DNA of 64,000 nucleotides from assembly GCF_000763885.1 (NCBI RefSeq), contig NZ_JRKO01000002.1:81542-145541 (forward strand). Reading direction: 5' to 3'. The notes below the pieces were generated by a model. That model had not been told where the DNA came from. It searched no databases and worked only from the letters and a program-made list of their open reading frames with translations. Below are positions 41,813-54,732 of this stretch, piece by piece; within the stretch, counting starts at the first letter, position 1; every line of letters begins with the position of its first letter. Position numbers and translations under genes: made by a program. Source of the stretch: Paracoccus versutus (GTDB lineage: Bacteria; Pseudomonadota; Alphaproteobacteria; Rhodobacterales; Rhodobacteraceae).

Positions 41813-43624
41813 TTACAGATGCAGGCGCAGGCGCAGGAAGCCGTCGGGGGCGATTCCGGCCGGCTCGACCGGCGTGGAAAGCCCGTCCAGGTGCCCCGCG
41901 GCGGCCGGCCCGGTCTTGAACAGGACCGAGGTGCCGGGCAGGGGGCGAAAGCTCCAGCCCGCGCGGGGATTGGGGGCCAGCACCCGGCGCTGCGCCACAT
42001 AGCGGCGCAGCACCTCGCGGGTGGGGGAGGAGCCGTCCAGCAGCACCGGTCGCCCCGCCGCCACCGAGGCGAAGAGCCCGCTGTCCGACAGCCGGTAGCT
42101 GTTCGTCACCAGGATGAAGGGCTGGTCCGGCGCGACCGGGCGCATGCGGTGGGTCAGCGCGCAGATGCGGTGCGAATCGGAATGGGCCAGCCGTCCGTCG
42201 GGCGCGTAGCGCGGCGGGCGGCTCAGGTCTATCTGCCAGCCCAGCCCGTCGATGATGTCGAAATTGTAGCTGGGAAACTCGGGGTCGATCAGCGGCTGGT
42301 CCGGCTTGCCCGGCTCGATGCGCAGGAACATGCTGGCCGAGCGCTCCAGCCATTCGCGCAGCTCGGCCCCGGTCAGGCGGATGGCGCAGATCCGGTTCGG
42401 GAACAGGTAGAGATCGGCGATGTTGCGCAGCGTCAGCCGCCCGGCCGGGACGTCGGTGTAATGCTGCGGCCCGCCGCGGCCGCCGGCGCGAAACGGCGCG
42501 ACCGCCGACAGGATCGGCAGATCCTGCCAGCGCGTGCCGCGCAGGGCGCGCCGCACGTGCCAGCGCTGCGCCATGGCCACCAACCGCAGGCCGGGATCCT
42601 CGCCGATCAGCGAGAAATAGCTGCTCAGCGGCCGTTCGGTGCGGCCGATGCGGCGGCTGAAATGCCGCAGGGTCTGGCGATGGGCGGAAAGGGCGGGGCC
42701 GGTGACGGCGGGATGGTCCTCTTCGGCGCCGACCGGCTCGGCGCGGCAGGTGAAGTCGGCGATGCGCCAGCCCTGGGCCAGGGGTTCCAGCCGCAGGTCG
42801 ATCACCCCCAGATGCGAGCCCCAGAAGCCGGGCATGACCGCGGGCTTGCCGGCCAGCGTGCCGCGGCGGGCGTCGATTCCCGGCCCCTGCGGATGGTCGG
42901 CCGAGGGAAACACCCGATGCGTATGGCCCGCGATCACCACGTCGATGCCGGGCAGGGCGGCCAGCGCGGTGGCCGCGTTCTCCATCATCGGCGCCGGGGA
43001 GAGCGCGCCGATGCCGCTATGGGCCAGCGCCACGATCAGGTCCGCGCCCTGTTCGCGCAGGGCCGCGATGCCGGTGCGGGCGGCCAGCAGGATGTCCTGG
43101 ACCGCGATCTCGGCTTTCAGCCCGTGTTCCCATTCCACGGTCTGCGGCGGCAGAAAGCCCAGCACGCCGATGCGCAGCGCATGCGGCCGGCCCTGGTCGT
43201 CGCGGAACTGCCGCGTCAGCAGGACATGGGTCTGCACCGGCAGCGGGCGCAGCGGACGCAGGTTGGTCGAGACCACGGGAAACTCGGCGCCTTCGAGCGT
43301 GCGGCGCAGAAAGCCCAGGCCGAAGCTGAAGTCATGGTTGCCGATGGTCGCCGCGTCATAGCCAAGCGCGTTCATCGCCGCGATGGCCGGATGCGGCTGG
43401 CGGGTGCCGATGTCGTCCATCTCGGCCAGGTAGTCGCCCATCGGGCTGCCCTGCAGCCCGTCGCCATTGTCGAACAGCAGGCAATTGCGCGCCGTCTGGC
43501 GTGCGCGGGCGATCAGCGCCGCCGCCCGCGACAGTCCCAGCCGCCCCGAGGGGCGGTCGGCGAAATAGTCATAACCCAGCATATGCATGTGCAGGTCGGT
43601 CGTCGCCAAGACGCGAACTGCCAT
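41813..43624 (-). CDS. Bifunctional metallophosphatase/5'-nucleotidase (CpdB-like), no signal peptide
   Basis: 603 aa. Calcineurin-type metal motifs: ATTDLHMHML, FDNGDGLQGS, TIGNHDFSFG, ALAHSGIG and AGHTHRVF, then a 5'-nucleotidase C-terminal domain (NLAD-type region NIADLYLFPN). Relatives such as CpdB act in the periplasm on 2',3'-cyclic nucleotides. Here the chosen start MAVRVLATTD leads straight into the catalytic strand, leaving no signal peptide, so it looks cytosolic. An upstream open extension lacks a signal-like stretch too. Confidence 0.85.
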   Translation of the reverse strand: MAVRVLATTDLHMHMLGYDYFADRPSGRLGLSRAAALIARARQTARNCLLFDNGDGLQGSPMGDYLAEMDDIGTRQPHPAIAAMNALGYDAATIGNHDFSFGLGFLRRTLEGAEFPVVSTNLRPLRPLPVQTHVLLTRQFRDDQGRPHALRIGVLGFLPPQTVEWEHGLKAEIAVQDILLAARTGIAALREQGADLIVALAHSGIGALSPAPMMENAATALAALPGIDVVIAGHTHRVFPSADHPQGPGIDARRGTLAGKPAVMPGFWGSHLGVIDLRLEPLAQGWRIADFTCRAEPVGAEEDHPAVTGPALSAHRQTLRHFSRRIGRTERPLSSYFSLIGEDPGLRLVAMAQRWHVRRALRGTRWQDLPILSAVAPFRAGGRGGPQHYTDVPAGRLTLRNIADLYLFPNRICAIRLTGAELREWLERSASMFLRIEPGKPDQPLIDPEFPSYNFDIIDGLGWQIDLSRPPRYAPDGRLAHSDSHRICALTHRMRPVAPDQPFILVTNSYRLSDSGLFASVAAGRPVLLDGSSPTREVLRRYVAQRRVLAPNPRAGWSFRPLPGTSVLFKTGPAAAGHLDGLSTPVEPAGIAPDGFLRLRLHL

Positions 43625-43828
43625 GGACTTGGCGCCAAAATGCGGCTTGGTGATGGGGCCTATGCAAGTCATGCCGCATGAATGCAGACTATTCGCCCAT
43701 AATGCAACCGCAGATTGCATTTCACGCCTGCGGCTGATCAGCGCTCGCAGGCGGCGGCTTGCATGCCCCGGCGCAACATGGGATGAACCGCGGCGGCGCG
43801 TTGTTTCTTTGATTTGACTGGATCAGCC

Positions 43829-44293
43829 ATGAAGTTTTCGACCCGAAGGGACGTCGATCTGGCCGCGGAGGCCTTGTTCCGTGCGGCCAGCAATTTTCAC
43901 GCCATCGAGCGGATGCTGGTGCGGCGCGGGGCCACGGTGCGCCGTCTGGACGACCTGGCCGCCCCTGGGGTCGGGATGCGCTGGCTGATCGGCTTCGACT
44001 GGCGCGGGCGCCATCGCGAAGTGACCGCCGAGGTGGCGCGGCTGGACGCGCCCGAGGCGATGGTCATCAACGCCACCTCCGACCAGCTTGACCTGGTCAT
44101 CCGCATGACCGTGGTCGCGCTGACCCGGACGAAATCGCGGCTGATCTTCGAGACCGAGGCGCGCCCGCGCAGCATGAAGGCGCGGCTGATGCTGCAGACT
44201 GCCAAGCTGGGCAAGGCGCAGCTGGACCGCAAGTTCGCCCGGCGGATCGGCGAGTTCATCGCCGACCTGACCGCGGGCGCGCAGGCTGCCTGA
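43829..44293 (+). CDS. SRPBCC-fold protein of unknown function
   Basis: 154 aa. The pattern MKFSTRRDVDLAAEALF... and a beta-rich centre (GMRWLIGFDWRGRHREVTAEV) with a C-terminal helix fit the START/SRPBCC ligand-binding fold. Cytosolic; the ligand is unknown. Similar proteins are common in Rhodobacterales. It is divergent from the metallophosphatase gene and convergent with pheA. Confidence 0.75.
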   Translation: MKFSTRRDVDLAAEALFRAASNFHAIERMLVRRGATVRRLDDLAAPGVGMRWLIGFDWRGRHREVTAEVARLDAPEAMVINATSDQLDLVIRMTVVALTRTKSRLIFETEARPRSMKARLMLQTAKLGKAQLDRKFARRIGEFIADLTAGAQAA

Positions 44294-44305
44294 CGGCCGG
44301 CCCGC

Positions 44306-45196
44306 CTATCGGGCGGCGGCCGCCGCCTGCGATTGCGCGGCGCGCAGCGGATCGGCGGGATAGACGCCCAGGATGTTCAGGCTGGAGGTGAAATAGTCCA
44401 GCTCTTCCAGCGCGCGGGCGACATGCGGATCCTCGGGGTGGCCCTCGATGTCTGCATAGAATTGCGTGGCGGTGAAGACGCCGTCCACCATGTAGCTTTC
44501 CAGCTTGGTCATGTTGACGCCGTTGGTGGCAAAGCCGCCAAGCGCCTTGTAGAGCGCGGCCGGGATGTTGCGCACCCGGAACACGAAGCTGGTCATCATC
44601 GTCGTGCCGCCCTGGGCATTGGTGCGGCGGCTGAAATCGGGCTGGCGCGCCATGACCAGGAAGCGGGTGGTGTTGTTCTGCCGGTCCTCGATCCCCGAGG
44701 CGAGTTCCTCGAGCCCGTAGATCTCGCCCGCCAGGGGCGCGGCCAGGGCGGCGAGCGACGGCTCGCCCCGCCGCGCGACCTCGAGCGCCGAGCCGGCGGT
44801 GTCGGCGCCGACCATGCCGCGGATGGCGTGGCGGCGCAGGAAGCCGCGGCACTGGCCCAGCAGCACCGGGTGGCTCATCGCGTCGCTGACCTGCGACAGC
44901 TTGGTGCCGGGCACGGCCAGCAGGCTGATGCGCACCCGCACGAAGCCCTCGTCGATGATGTGCAGCCCGGTTTCGGGCAGCAGGTGGTGGATGTCGGCGA
45001 CCCGGCCATAGGTCGAGTTCTCGACCGGCAGCATCGCCAGTTCGGCCTTGCCGCCGCGCACCGCCTCGATCGTGTCCTCGAAGGTGCGGCAGGGCAGCGC
45101 CTCCATCTGCGGGCGATAGAAGCGGCAGGCCTGATGGCTGTAGGCGCCGGGCTCGCCCTGGAATGCGATCACGTTCTGGGTGGGGGCGTCGGTCAT
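44306..45196 (-). CDS. pheA: Prephenate dehydratase
   Basis: 296 aa, makes phenylpyruvate in phenylalanine synthesis. Prephenate dehydratase domain (AFQGEPGAYSHQAC ... ENSTYGRV ... NNTTRFLV) and a C-terminal ACT domain (about 195-280, FRVRNIPAALYKALGGFA with ESYM) for phenylalanine feedback. There is no chorismate mutase domain. Divergent from cycM. Confidence 0.95.
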   Translation of the reverse strand: MTDAPTQNVIAFQGEPGAYSHQACRFYRPQMEALPCRTFEDTIEAVRGGKAELAMLPVENSTYGRVADIHHLLPETGLHIIDEGFVRVRISLLAVPGTKLSQVSDAMSHPVLLGQCRGFLRRHAIRGMVGADTAGSALEVARRGEPSLAALAAPLAGEIYGLEELASGIEDRQNNTTRFLVMARQPDFSRRTNAQGGTTMMTSFVFRVRNIPAALYKALGGFATNGVNMTKLESYMVDGVFTATQFYADIEGHPEDPHVARALEELDYFTSSLNILGVYPADPLRAAQSQAAAAAR

Positions 45197-45292
45197 GGAT
45201 CACACCTTGGCTTGGGGTGGCGGCCTGGGCCATGCCCCCGTGGCGGGCCGGCCTCGTGGTCGGTTTTGTGCTTTGCCAGCGACAACTACACC

Positions 45293-45890
<598 letters not shown>

Positions 45891-45915
45891 GCCGCCCGGC
45901 CCGCGCGGCAGGCAT

Positions 45916-45942
45916 GGGGCGTCCCTTGGGGCGCCCTTTTTC
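45916..45942 (+). terminator. Intrinsic terminator after cycM
   Basis: GGGGCGTCCC and GGGGCGCCC form a GC stem with a short loop, followed by TTTTTC. It lies about 26 bp after the cycM stop. Confidence 0.85.
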
Positions 45943-46073
45943 GTTGCCGCGGCAAGGTCCCCGCGCGGCGGATCACGCATTTGCATGTTGAACCGGGCCC
46001 GTGGGCTGCTAGCCTTGCCGCCGGCGGCCCGCCGCCGCCCGAGCAAGACCAGAACAAGGATCGACAAGACCCG

Positions 46074-47936
46074 ATGACGATGCGTTTCCTGCGACATGCC
46101 CCGATGGTTGCATTCATGGCGCTTCTGCCCGGCTGGGCCCTGGCGCAGGAGCAGCAGGAACCCCGGACCATCGTGTCCCATGGCATCTCGGTCTTCGGCG
46201 AGCCCGAGCTGCCCGCGGATTTCCCGCATCTGCGCTATGTGAACCCCGATGCGCCCAAGGGCGGCGAGATTTCGGAATGGTTCAGCGGCGGGTTCGACAG
46301 CTACAACCCCTATACCCACCGCGGCCGCGCGGCCCTGCTTTCCAACGCCATGCTGGAGCCGCTGATGGAAAGCGTCGCCGACGAGATCGGCACCGCCTAT
46401 TGCCTGCTCTGCGAGACCATCGAATATCCCGAAAGCCGCGACTGGGTGATCTTCCACCTGCGCCCCGAGGCGAAATTCTCGGACGGCACGCCGCTGACCG
46501 CGCATGACGTGCTGTTTTCCTTTGAACTTCTGCGCGACAAGGGCCTGTCCTCATACCGCACGATCATTTCCAAGATCGTCGCCAAGGCCGAGGTGATCGA
46601 CGACCGCACCATCAAGTTCATCTTCCGGCCGGACTATCCGCGCCGCGACGTGATCCAGTCGGTGGGCGGCCAGATCGTCTTCTCGCGCGAGGATTTCCGC
46701 AAGAACAAGCGCGACATCGAGCAGTCGAGCAACATCCCCTTCGTCGGCTCGGGGCCTTACATGTTCGACCGGGCCGATGCGGGCCGCTCGATCACCCTGC
46801 GGCGCAATCCCGACTATTGGGGCAAGGATCTGCCGATCAACATCGGCCGGCACAATTTCGACCGCATCCGTGTCGAGTATTTCGGCGATTACGACAGCGC
46901 CTTCGAGGCGTTCAAGGCCGGCGTCTATACCTTCCGCAACGAGGCCAGCTCGATCCACTGGGCGACGCGCTATGATTTCCCCGCCGTGCAATCCGGCGCG
47001 GTGAAAAAGGAGGCGCTGCCCGACGGCAGCATCGCCTCGGGGCAGGGCTGGGTCTTCAACCTGCGCCGGCCCAAGTTCCAGGACATCCGCGTGCGCGAGG
47101 CCATTGGGCTGATGTTCAACTTCGAATGGTCGAACGAGACGCTGTTCTATGGGCTTTACGCGCGGGTGAACTCGCCCTGGGAAAACAGCCCGCTGATGGC
47201 CGAGGGCAAGCCCACGCCGGCCGAGCTGGCGCTGCTCGAGCCCCTGGCCAAGGATCTGCCGCCGGGCGTGCTGACCGAGGATGCGGTGCTGCAGCCTGTC
47301 TCGGGCAAGACCCAGCTCGACCGGCGCAACATGCGCCGCGCGGCGCAGCTTCTGGACGAGGCGGGCTGGAAGCCGGGCGCCGACGGCATGCGCCGCAACG
47401 CCAAGGGCGAGGTGCTGCGGGTCGAGTTCCTGAACGACAGCGCCACCTTCGACCGCGTCATCAACCCCTTCGTGCAGAACCTGCGCGCGGTGGGCATCGA
47501 CGCGGTGAACCTGCGGGTGGACGATGCGCAGCTGACCGCGCGGACCCGCAGCCACGACTTCGACATCGTCACCGATCAGCTGCTCCAGGGCTATTTCCTG
47601 ACCGGCGATACCGAGCAGACCTTCGGCTCGGAAAACGTGGGCGACGTGTTCAACGCCATGGGCATGGCCAATCCGGCCGTGGACCGGCTGATCCAGCTGG
47701 GCATCGAGGCCAGGAGCGAGGATGAGATGATCACCGTGGCCCATGCGCTGGACCGCAGCCTGCGCGCGCAGCACTTCTGGGTGCCGCAATGGTTCAAGGC
47801 CGAGCATACCGTCGCCTATTACGACATCTTCGCCCATCCCGAGACCTTGCCGCCCTATGCGCTGGGTGAGCTTGATTTCTGGTGGTATGACGCGGATAAG
47901 GCGGCAAAGCTGAAACAATCCGGCGCGCTGCGCTAG
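46074..47936 (+). CDS. yejA: Peptide ABC transporter substrate-binding protein (YejA-like)
   Basis: 620 aa family 5 extracellular solute-binding protein. Signal peptide (1-25, ending ALAQ), then the family's [17 protein letters not shown] start and the SBP_bac_5 core ([23 protein letters not shown] pattern, [15 protein letters not shown]). In this group YejA binds peptides, including microcin C-type compounds, in the periplasm. First of a four-gene transporter operon. Confidence 0.9.
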   Translation: MTMRFLRHAPMVAFMALLPGWALAQEQQEPRTIVSHGISVFGEPELPADFPHLRYVNPDAPKGGEISEWFSGGFDSYNPYTHRGRAALLSNAMLEPLMESVADEIGTAYCLLCETIEYPESRDWVIFHLRPEAKFSDGTPLTAHDVLFSFELLRDKGLSSYRTIISKIVAKAEVIDDRTIKFIFRPDYPRRDVIQSVGGQIVFSREDFRKNKRDIEQSSNIPFVGSGPYMFDRADAGRSITLRRNPDYWGKDLPINIGRHNFDRIRVEYFGDYDSAFEAFKAGVYTFRNEASSIHWATRYDFPAVQSGAVKKEALPDGSIASGQGWVFNLRRPKFQDIRVREAIGLMFNFEWSNETLFYGLYARVNSPWENSPLMAEGKPTPAELALLEPLAKDLPPGVLTEDAVLQPVSGKTQLDRRNMRRAAQLLDEAGWKPGADGMRRNAKGEVLRVEFLNDSATFDRVINPFVQNLRAVGIDAVNLRVDDAQLTARTRSHDFDIVTDQLLQGYFLTGDTEQTFGSENVGDVFNAMGMANPAVDRLIQLGIEARSEDEMITVAHALDRSLRAQHFWVPQWFKAEHTVAYYDIFAHPETLPPYALGELDFWWYDADKAAKLKQSGALR

Positions 47937-47979
47937 GGCCCAGGGGGCCGGCGCGGATCAAGGCGGAGCAAGGGGACGG

Positions 47980-49119
47980 ATGGCAGCCTATATCCTGCGG
48001 CGCTTGCTGCTGATCATACCCACGCTGATCGGCATCATGCTGGTCAACTTCACGCTGACGCAATTCGTCCCCGGCGGTCCGATCGAGCAGATCATCGCCC
48101 GCGTCCAGGGCGAGGGCGATGCGCTGCGCAACATCACCGGCGGGGCGGGCGAGTCGCCGCAGAACACCGAATATGCCGGCGCCCGCGGCATCCCGCCCGA
48201 GCTGCTGGACCAGCTCGAGGTGCAGATGGGCTTTGCCCGCATCGCCTGCACGCCCGACCACCAAGGCGAGCCTGACCTGAAATCCCCCGATTGCAGCAAG
48301 GAAAAGATCGGCGCGGCCGAGCGTTTCCTGGTCATGCTGGGCAATTACGTCCGCTTCGATTTCGGCACCAGCTTCTTCCGCTCGATCTCGGTCATCGACC
48401 TGGTGCTGGAAAAGATGCCGGTCTCGATCACGCTGGGGCTGTGGTCCACGCTGATCGCCTATCTGATCTCGATCCCGCTGGGCATCCGCAAGGCGGTCAG
48501 GAACGGCACGCCCTTCGACACCTGGACCTCGGGCGCGATCATCGTGGGCTATGCCATCCCCGCCTTCCTGTTCGCGGTCCTGCTGATGGTGCTGTTCGCG
48601 GGCGGCAGCTATTGGCAGATCTTTCCCTTGCGCGGGCTGACCTCGGACAATTGGGCCGACCTGAGCCTTTGGGGCAAGGTCAAGGACTACCTGTGGCACA
48701 TCACCCTGCCGGTCCTGGCCACTACCATCTCCAGCTTCGCCACGTTGACGCTGCTGACCAAGAACAGTTTCCTGGACGAGATCAACAAGCAATATGTCAT
48801 CACCGCCCGCGCCAAGGGCCTGACCGAGCGCCGGGTGCTTTACGCCCATGTCTTCCGCAACGCCATGCTGATCGTGATCGCCGGCTTCCCGTCCATGTTC
48901 CTGGGCGTGTTCTTCGGCTCGTCGATCCTGATCGAGACCATCTTCTCGCTCGACGGGCTGGGCCGGCTGGGCTTCGAGGCGGCGGTGCAGCGCGACTATC
49001 CGGTGATCTTCGGCACGCTTTACGTCTTTGGCCTGCTGGGCCTGCTGGTCGGCATCCTGTCGGACCTGATGTATGTGCTGGTCGATCCGCGCATCGACTT
49101 CGAGCGGAGGGCCGGCTGA
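47980..49119 (+). CDS. yejB: Peptide ABC transporter permease (YejB-like)
   Basis: 379 aa with six membrane helices. It starts [20 protein letters not shown], and the permease loop [20 protein letters not shown] is the EAA-type contact for the ATPase. A long periplasmic insert (about 65-120) matches YejB. The stop overlaps the yejE start by one base. Confidence 0.92.
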   Translation: MAAYILRRLLLIIPTLIGIMLVNFTLTQFVPGGPIEQIIARVQGEGDALRNITGGAGESPQNTEYAGARGIPPELLDQLEVQMGFARIACTPDHQGEPDLKSPDCSKEKIGAAERFLVMLGNYVRFDFGTSFFRSISVIDLVLEKMPVSITLGLWSTLIAYLISIPLGIRKAVRNGTPFDTWTSGAIIVGYAIPAFLFAVLLMVLFAGGSYWQIFPLRGLTSDNWADLSLWGKVKDYLWHITLPVLATTISSFATLTLLTKNSFLDEINKQYVITARAKGLTERRVLYAHVFRNAMLIVIAGFPSMFLGVFFGSSILIETIFSLDGLGRLGFEAAVQRDYPVIFGTLYVFGLLGLLVGILSDLMYVLVDPRIDFERRAG

Positions 49120-50221
49120 TGGCGATGACCGAGCTGAACCGCCGCCGGCTGCGCAATTTCCGCCGCAACAAGCGCGCCTTCTGGTCGCTGGTGGTCTTTA
49201 CCATCCTGTTCGTGGCCTCGCTGTTTGCGGAACTGATCGCCAATGACAAGCCGATCCTGGTCAGCTATCGGGGCGAGCTGCATTTCCCGGTCTATCGCTT
49301 CTACCCCGAGACCGCCTTCGGCGGCGATTTCGGCACCGAGGCGATCTATACCGATCCGGGCGTGCAATGCCTGATCCGCACCGGCGGGCGGCCCGAATGC
49401 TGGGACGACCCCGAGGCGACCGAGCGCGAGGCGCGAGAGACCGGCCAGGTCGCGGGCGAGGCGGTCGAGCGCGGCTGGATGCTGTGGCCGCCGATCCCCT
49501 ATCACTACCGCAGCATCAACAATGTCGGCACCGCCCCCAGCCCGCCCGATGCGGCGCATTGGCTGGGCACCGACGACACCGCGCGCGACGTGCTGGCGCG
49601 GGTGATCTACGGCTTTCGCCTGTCGATCCTGTTCACGCTGATCGTGACCGTGGTCGCCTCGGTTCTGGGCATCGCGGCGGGGGCGGTGCAGGGCTATTTC
49701 GGCGGCCGCACCGACCTGGTGTTCCAGAGATTGCTTGAGATATGGGGCTCAACCCCTTCGCTTTACGTGATTATCATCCTGTTCGCGATCCTGGGGCGAA
49801 GTTTCTGGCTGCTGGTTTTCGTCTCGATCCTGTTCGGCTGGCCGGCGCTGGTCGGCGTGGTGCGGGCCGAGTTCCTGCGCGCGCGCAACTTCGAATATGT
49901 CCGCGCCGCGCGCGCGCTTGGGGTCAGTGACCGCATCATCATGTTCCGCCATATCCTGCCCAACGCCATGGTGGCGACGCTGACCATGCTGCCCTTTGTC
50001 GTGACCGGCACCATCTCGTCGCTGGCCGCGCTGGATTATCTGGGCTACGGCCTGCCCAGTTCGGCCCCCTCGCTGGGCGAGCTGGCCTTGCAGGCCAAGC
50101 AGAACCTGCAGGCGCCCTGGCTGGGCTTCACCGCCTTCTTCAGCTTCGCCATCATGCTGTCCTTGCTGGTGTTCATCTTCGAGGGCGTGCGCGACGCCTT
50201 CGACCCAAGAAAGACCTTCCG

Positions 50222-50225
<4 letters not shown>
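49119..50225 (+). CDS. yejE: Peptide ABC transporter permease (YejE-like)
   Basis: 368 aa. N-terminal helix with RRRLRNFRRNKRAFWS before it, a long periplasmic insert (about 45-150), and the permease core with EYVRAARALGVSDRIIMFRH. Partner of YejB. ATG 49119 is in TGATG with the yejB stop. Its stop overlaps the yejF ATG by 4 bp. Confidence 0.92.
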
Positions 50226-51834
<1,609 letters not shown>

Positions 51835-51838
<4 letters not shown>

Positions 51839-53052
51839 AGATCCTGTTCGTTCACCAGAATTTTCCCGGCCAGTTCCTGCATCTGGCGCCGGCCCTGGCC
51901 GCGCGCGGCCATCACGTGACGGCGCTGACGGATGAAAAGAACCAGCGTGCCTCGCCGGTCCGCGTGCTGCGCTACAAGACGCCGGACGAGCTGAAGCTGC
52001 CGCCCTCGCTGGGCCGGACCTACAGCGAGATGGCCGAGCGGGGCTGGGTCGCGGCCCGCGGCTGCCGCGCCCTGCGCGACCGGCACGGCTATGCGCCCGA
52101 CCTGATCTTCGGCCATAGCGGCTGGGGCGAGACGCTGTTTCTGCGCGAAATCTGGCCCGAGGCGAAGCTGCTGGTCTATGCCGAGCTGATGTATCGCACC
52201 CGCGGCCATGACGTCGGCTTCGACCCCGAGATCACCCCCGGCAGCGACGAGGGGCGGATCGGCACCGTCGCGCGCTCGGCGCATCTGATCCAGGGGCTGG
52301 TGCAGGCCGATGCCGGGCTGTCGCCGACGCAATACCAGGCGAATTCCTTTTCGCCGGAATTGCGCCGGAAGCTGACGGTGATCCACGACGGCATCGACAC
52401 GCAGAAGGTCCGTCCCGACCCGGCGGCCGAGCTTGCGCTGCCCGACGGCCGCACGCTGCGGGCGGGGGACGAGGTGCTGACCTATGTCTCGCGCTCGCTG
52501 GAGCCCTATCGCGGCTTTCACCGCTTCATGCGCGCGCTGCCCGAGGTGCTGCGGGCGCGGCCCGAGGCGCAGGTGGTGCTGGTGGGCGCCGACGGGGCCA
52601 GCTATGGCGGCCTGCCCAAGGACGCGCCGAACTGGCGGGAAAAGCTGCTGGCCGAACTCGACGGCCGGCTGGACCTTGGGCGCATCCATTTCCTGGGCCG
52701 GGTGCCCTATCCGCAGTATCTGGCGCTGTTGCAGGTCAGCCGGGTGCATTGCTACCTGACCTATCCCTTCGTCCTCAGCTGGTCGCTGACCGAGGCGATG
52801 GCGGCCGGCTGCTATGTCGTCGGTTCCGACACCGAGCCGGTGCGCGAACTGGTCCGCGACGGCGAGAACGGACGGCTGGTGCCCTTTTTCGACCAGCCCG
52901 CGCTGGAATCGGCGCTGATCCGCGGCCTTGCCGGCGACCCCGAGGCACCGCGCCTGCAGGCGGCGGCGCGCCAGACCATCCTGCGGGGCTATGACCTGCA
53001 CGGGCATTGCCTGCCGCGGCTGATCGACTGGGTGGAAAGCTTCGCGCCCTAA
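51835..53052 (+). CDS. Glycosyltransferase, GT4-like family
   Basis: 405 aa. Starts TTG (MKILFVHQNFPGQFLHLAPAL), a typical GT-B N-terminal strand. Donor-binding signs are in the C-terminal half: SRSLEPYRGFHRFMRAL and YPFVLSWSLTEAMAAGC with E-x7-E spacing (TEAM...DTEPVRE). Substrates unknown. Coupled to yejF by a 4-bp overlap, although the functions look unrelated. Confidence 0.85.
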
Positions 53053-53534
53053 AGCTCGATCTCGTTTTCCGGGTCGCGTTCGGGCAGCGGCGGCGTCGCT
53101 TCCGGCGGCGGGGCCAGGCGGGGGTCGTCCTCGGGCGCGGGGCGCAGCATGTCGCGCAGCGCATCGCCCACCGGCGGGGGCGGCGGCGCGTCCGCGCGGC
53201 GGCGGATCAGGATGTCGCCGTTCTCCAGCCGCTCGGGTGCCTGGTAATTGCGCACGTCGTCCATCAGCTTGCCGATGTCCTGCAGCACCGGCGCGACCGC
53301 GCCCAGCGTATCGCCCAGGTCGCGGCCCAGACGGTCCAGATGCGGCTCGGCCTGTTGCAGCAGGTTGCGCATGAAGTTTTCCAGCCCGCGTTCCAGCGGG
53401 TCGGGCTCTTCCGGCGGGGGCAGGCCCTCCGAAGGCGGCGGCTCGTCGGCCAGCGGGGGCTCGTAATCCTGGGCCATGGCTGCGGGGGGCATCAGCGCGG
53501 CGCAGAGGATCAGGGAAAGAAGCGGGTTGCGCAT
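53049..53534 (-). CDS. Secreted proline-rich protein of unknown function
   Basis: 161 aa. Signal peptide (1-21, ending AMAQ), then an acidic Pro-rich stretch (YEPPLADEPPPSEGLPPPEE), a short helical middle (ENFMRNLLQQAEPHLDRLGR...) and a Pro/Arg/Asp-rich C-terminus. Low-complexity ends flank the conserved helix. Expected in the periplasm. I recognise no domain. It is convergent with the glycosyltransferase, with stops overlapping. Confidence 0.75.
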   Translation of the reverse strand: MRNPLLSLILCAALMPPAAMAQDYEPPLADEPPPSEGLPPPEEPDPLERGLENFMRNLLQQAEPHLDRLGRDLGDTLGAVAPVLQDIGKLMDDVRNYQAPERLENGDILIRRRADAPPPPPVGDALRDMLRPAPEDDPRLAPPPEATPPLPERDPENEIEL

Positions 53535-53612
53535 GGGCCGGTCCTTCGGCTGTTCGCAGAGGAAACATGCGCGGGGCCGGCCGGGTTCCCTTGCGCCGCG
53601 GCCGCCCCGCGG

Positions 53613-54668
53613 TCAATCGGCAGGGCCGGCACCTTCCGGGTCGCGATATTCGTGCAGCCGCCCGCGCCAGTCGCGGATCGCATAGCGGCCGGGCGCGGTC
53701 GCCTGGACATGGTCCGGCCCCAGCGGCACCTTGCCATGCCCGCCCGGCAGGTCCAGCACATAGGTCGGAAGGCATGTCCCCGACAGCCGCCCGCGCAGGG
53801 CCGCCATGATCGCCTGCCCCTCGGCGATGGAGGTGCGGAAATGGCCGGTGCCGCGCGCCAGGTCGCAATGATGCAGGTAATAGGGCTTGACCCGGTTGCG
53901 GATCAGCGCCCGGAACAGCTCGGCCAGGATGTCGGGATCGGCATTCACCCCCCGGAGCAGCACGGTCTGCGACAACAGCGGAACGCCCGCATCGGCCAGC
54001 CGCGCCAGCGCGGCGCTGGCGGCCTCGGTCAGTTCCTGCGCGTGATTGGTGTGGATCACCACCCAGACCGCCAGCCGCGCCGGCCGCAGCGCCGCCAGCA
54101 TGGCCGCGTCGATGCGGCCGGGGGCGACCACCGGCACGCGGGTATGGAAGCGGACGACGTCGACATGGGCGATCGCCTCCAGCCGCGCCATCAGCGCCGA
54201 GATGCGGCGCGCCGACAGCACCATCGGGTCGCCGCCGGTCAGGATCACCTCGCGGATCGCGGGGGTGCGGGCGACATAGTCCAGCGCGGCGGCCAGGTCG
54301 GGCTCGGGCAGGCTGCCTTCCTCGCCCACCACCTCGCGGCGAAAGCAGAAGCGGCAATAGACCTCGCAGGTCTTGGTGACATGCAGGATCACCCGGTCGG
54401 GATAGCGATGGGTCAGGCCGGGGGTCGGGCTGAAACAGGCGTCGCCGATGGGGTCGGCCAGTTCCTCGGGGCGGATCTGCAATTCGCGCGCATCGGGCAG
54501 GAATTGCGCGGCGACGCCGTCGCCGGGCGCGCGCATGGCCTGGCGCATGGCGGCGGGGATGCGGATGCGGAACTCGGCCGCGACCGCGTCCAGCGCCTCG
54601 GCCTGCGCGGCATCGGCCAGGCCGGCCTCGACCAGGGCGGGAACGGTGGTGATCGGGCGCTGGGACAA
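53613..54668 (-). CDS. KamA/EpmB-like radical SAM aminomutase
   Basis: 351 aa. Radical SAM cluster C101-EVY-C105-RF-C108, then EVILTGGDPMVLS and HTRVPVV, diagnostic of lysine-2,3-aminomutase relatives. The length is near that of EpmB, which makes beta-lysine for elongation factor P, and shorter than classical KamA. PLP Lys should be near the C-terminus (LPGGHGKVPLGP). TTG 54668 (MSQRPITTV) has AGAGG upstream; an upstream TTG (54728) is less likely. Neither epmA nor efp is in the window. Confidence 0.85.
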   Translation of the reverse strand: MSQRPITTVPALVEAGLADAAQAEALDAVAAEFRIRIPAAMRQAMRAPGDGVAAQFLPDARELQIRPEELADPIGDACFSPTPGLTHRYPDRVILHVTKTCEVYCRFCFRREVVGEEGSLPEPDLAAALDYVARTPAIREVILTGGDPMVLSARRISALMARLEAIAHVDVVRFHTRVPVVAPGRIDAAMLAALRPARLAVWVVIHTNHAQELTEAASAALARLADAGVPLLSQTVLLRGVNADPDILAELFRALIRNRVKPYYLHHCDLARGTGHFRTSIAEGQAIMAALRGRLSGTCLPTYVLDLPGGHGKVPLGPDHVQATAPGRYAIRDWRGRLHEYRDPEGAGPAD

Positions 54669-54732
54669 GGCGGCCTCTTGCGGCGAAAGGGAAGGGCGGT
54701 TTATCGACCCGCCGGCCGGTCTTGGCAAGGGC

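Noticed and set aside
43813..43827. FNR box before the SRPBCC gene
   Set aside because: TTGAC-TGG-ATCAG has a 3-bp centre and an imperfect half.
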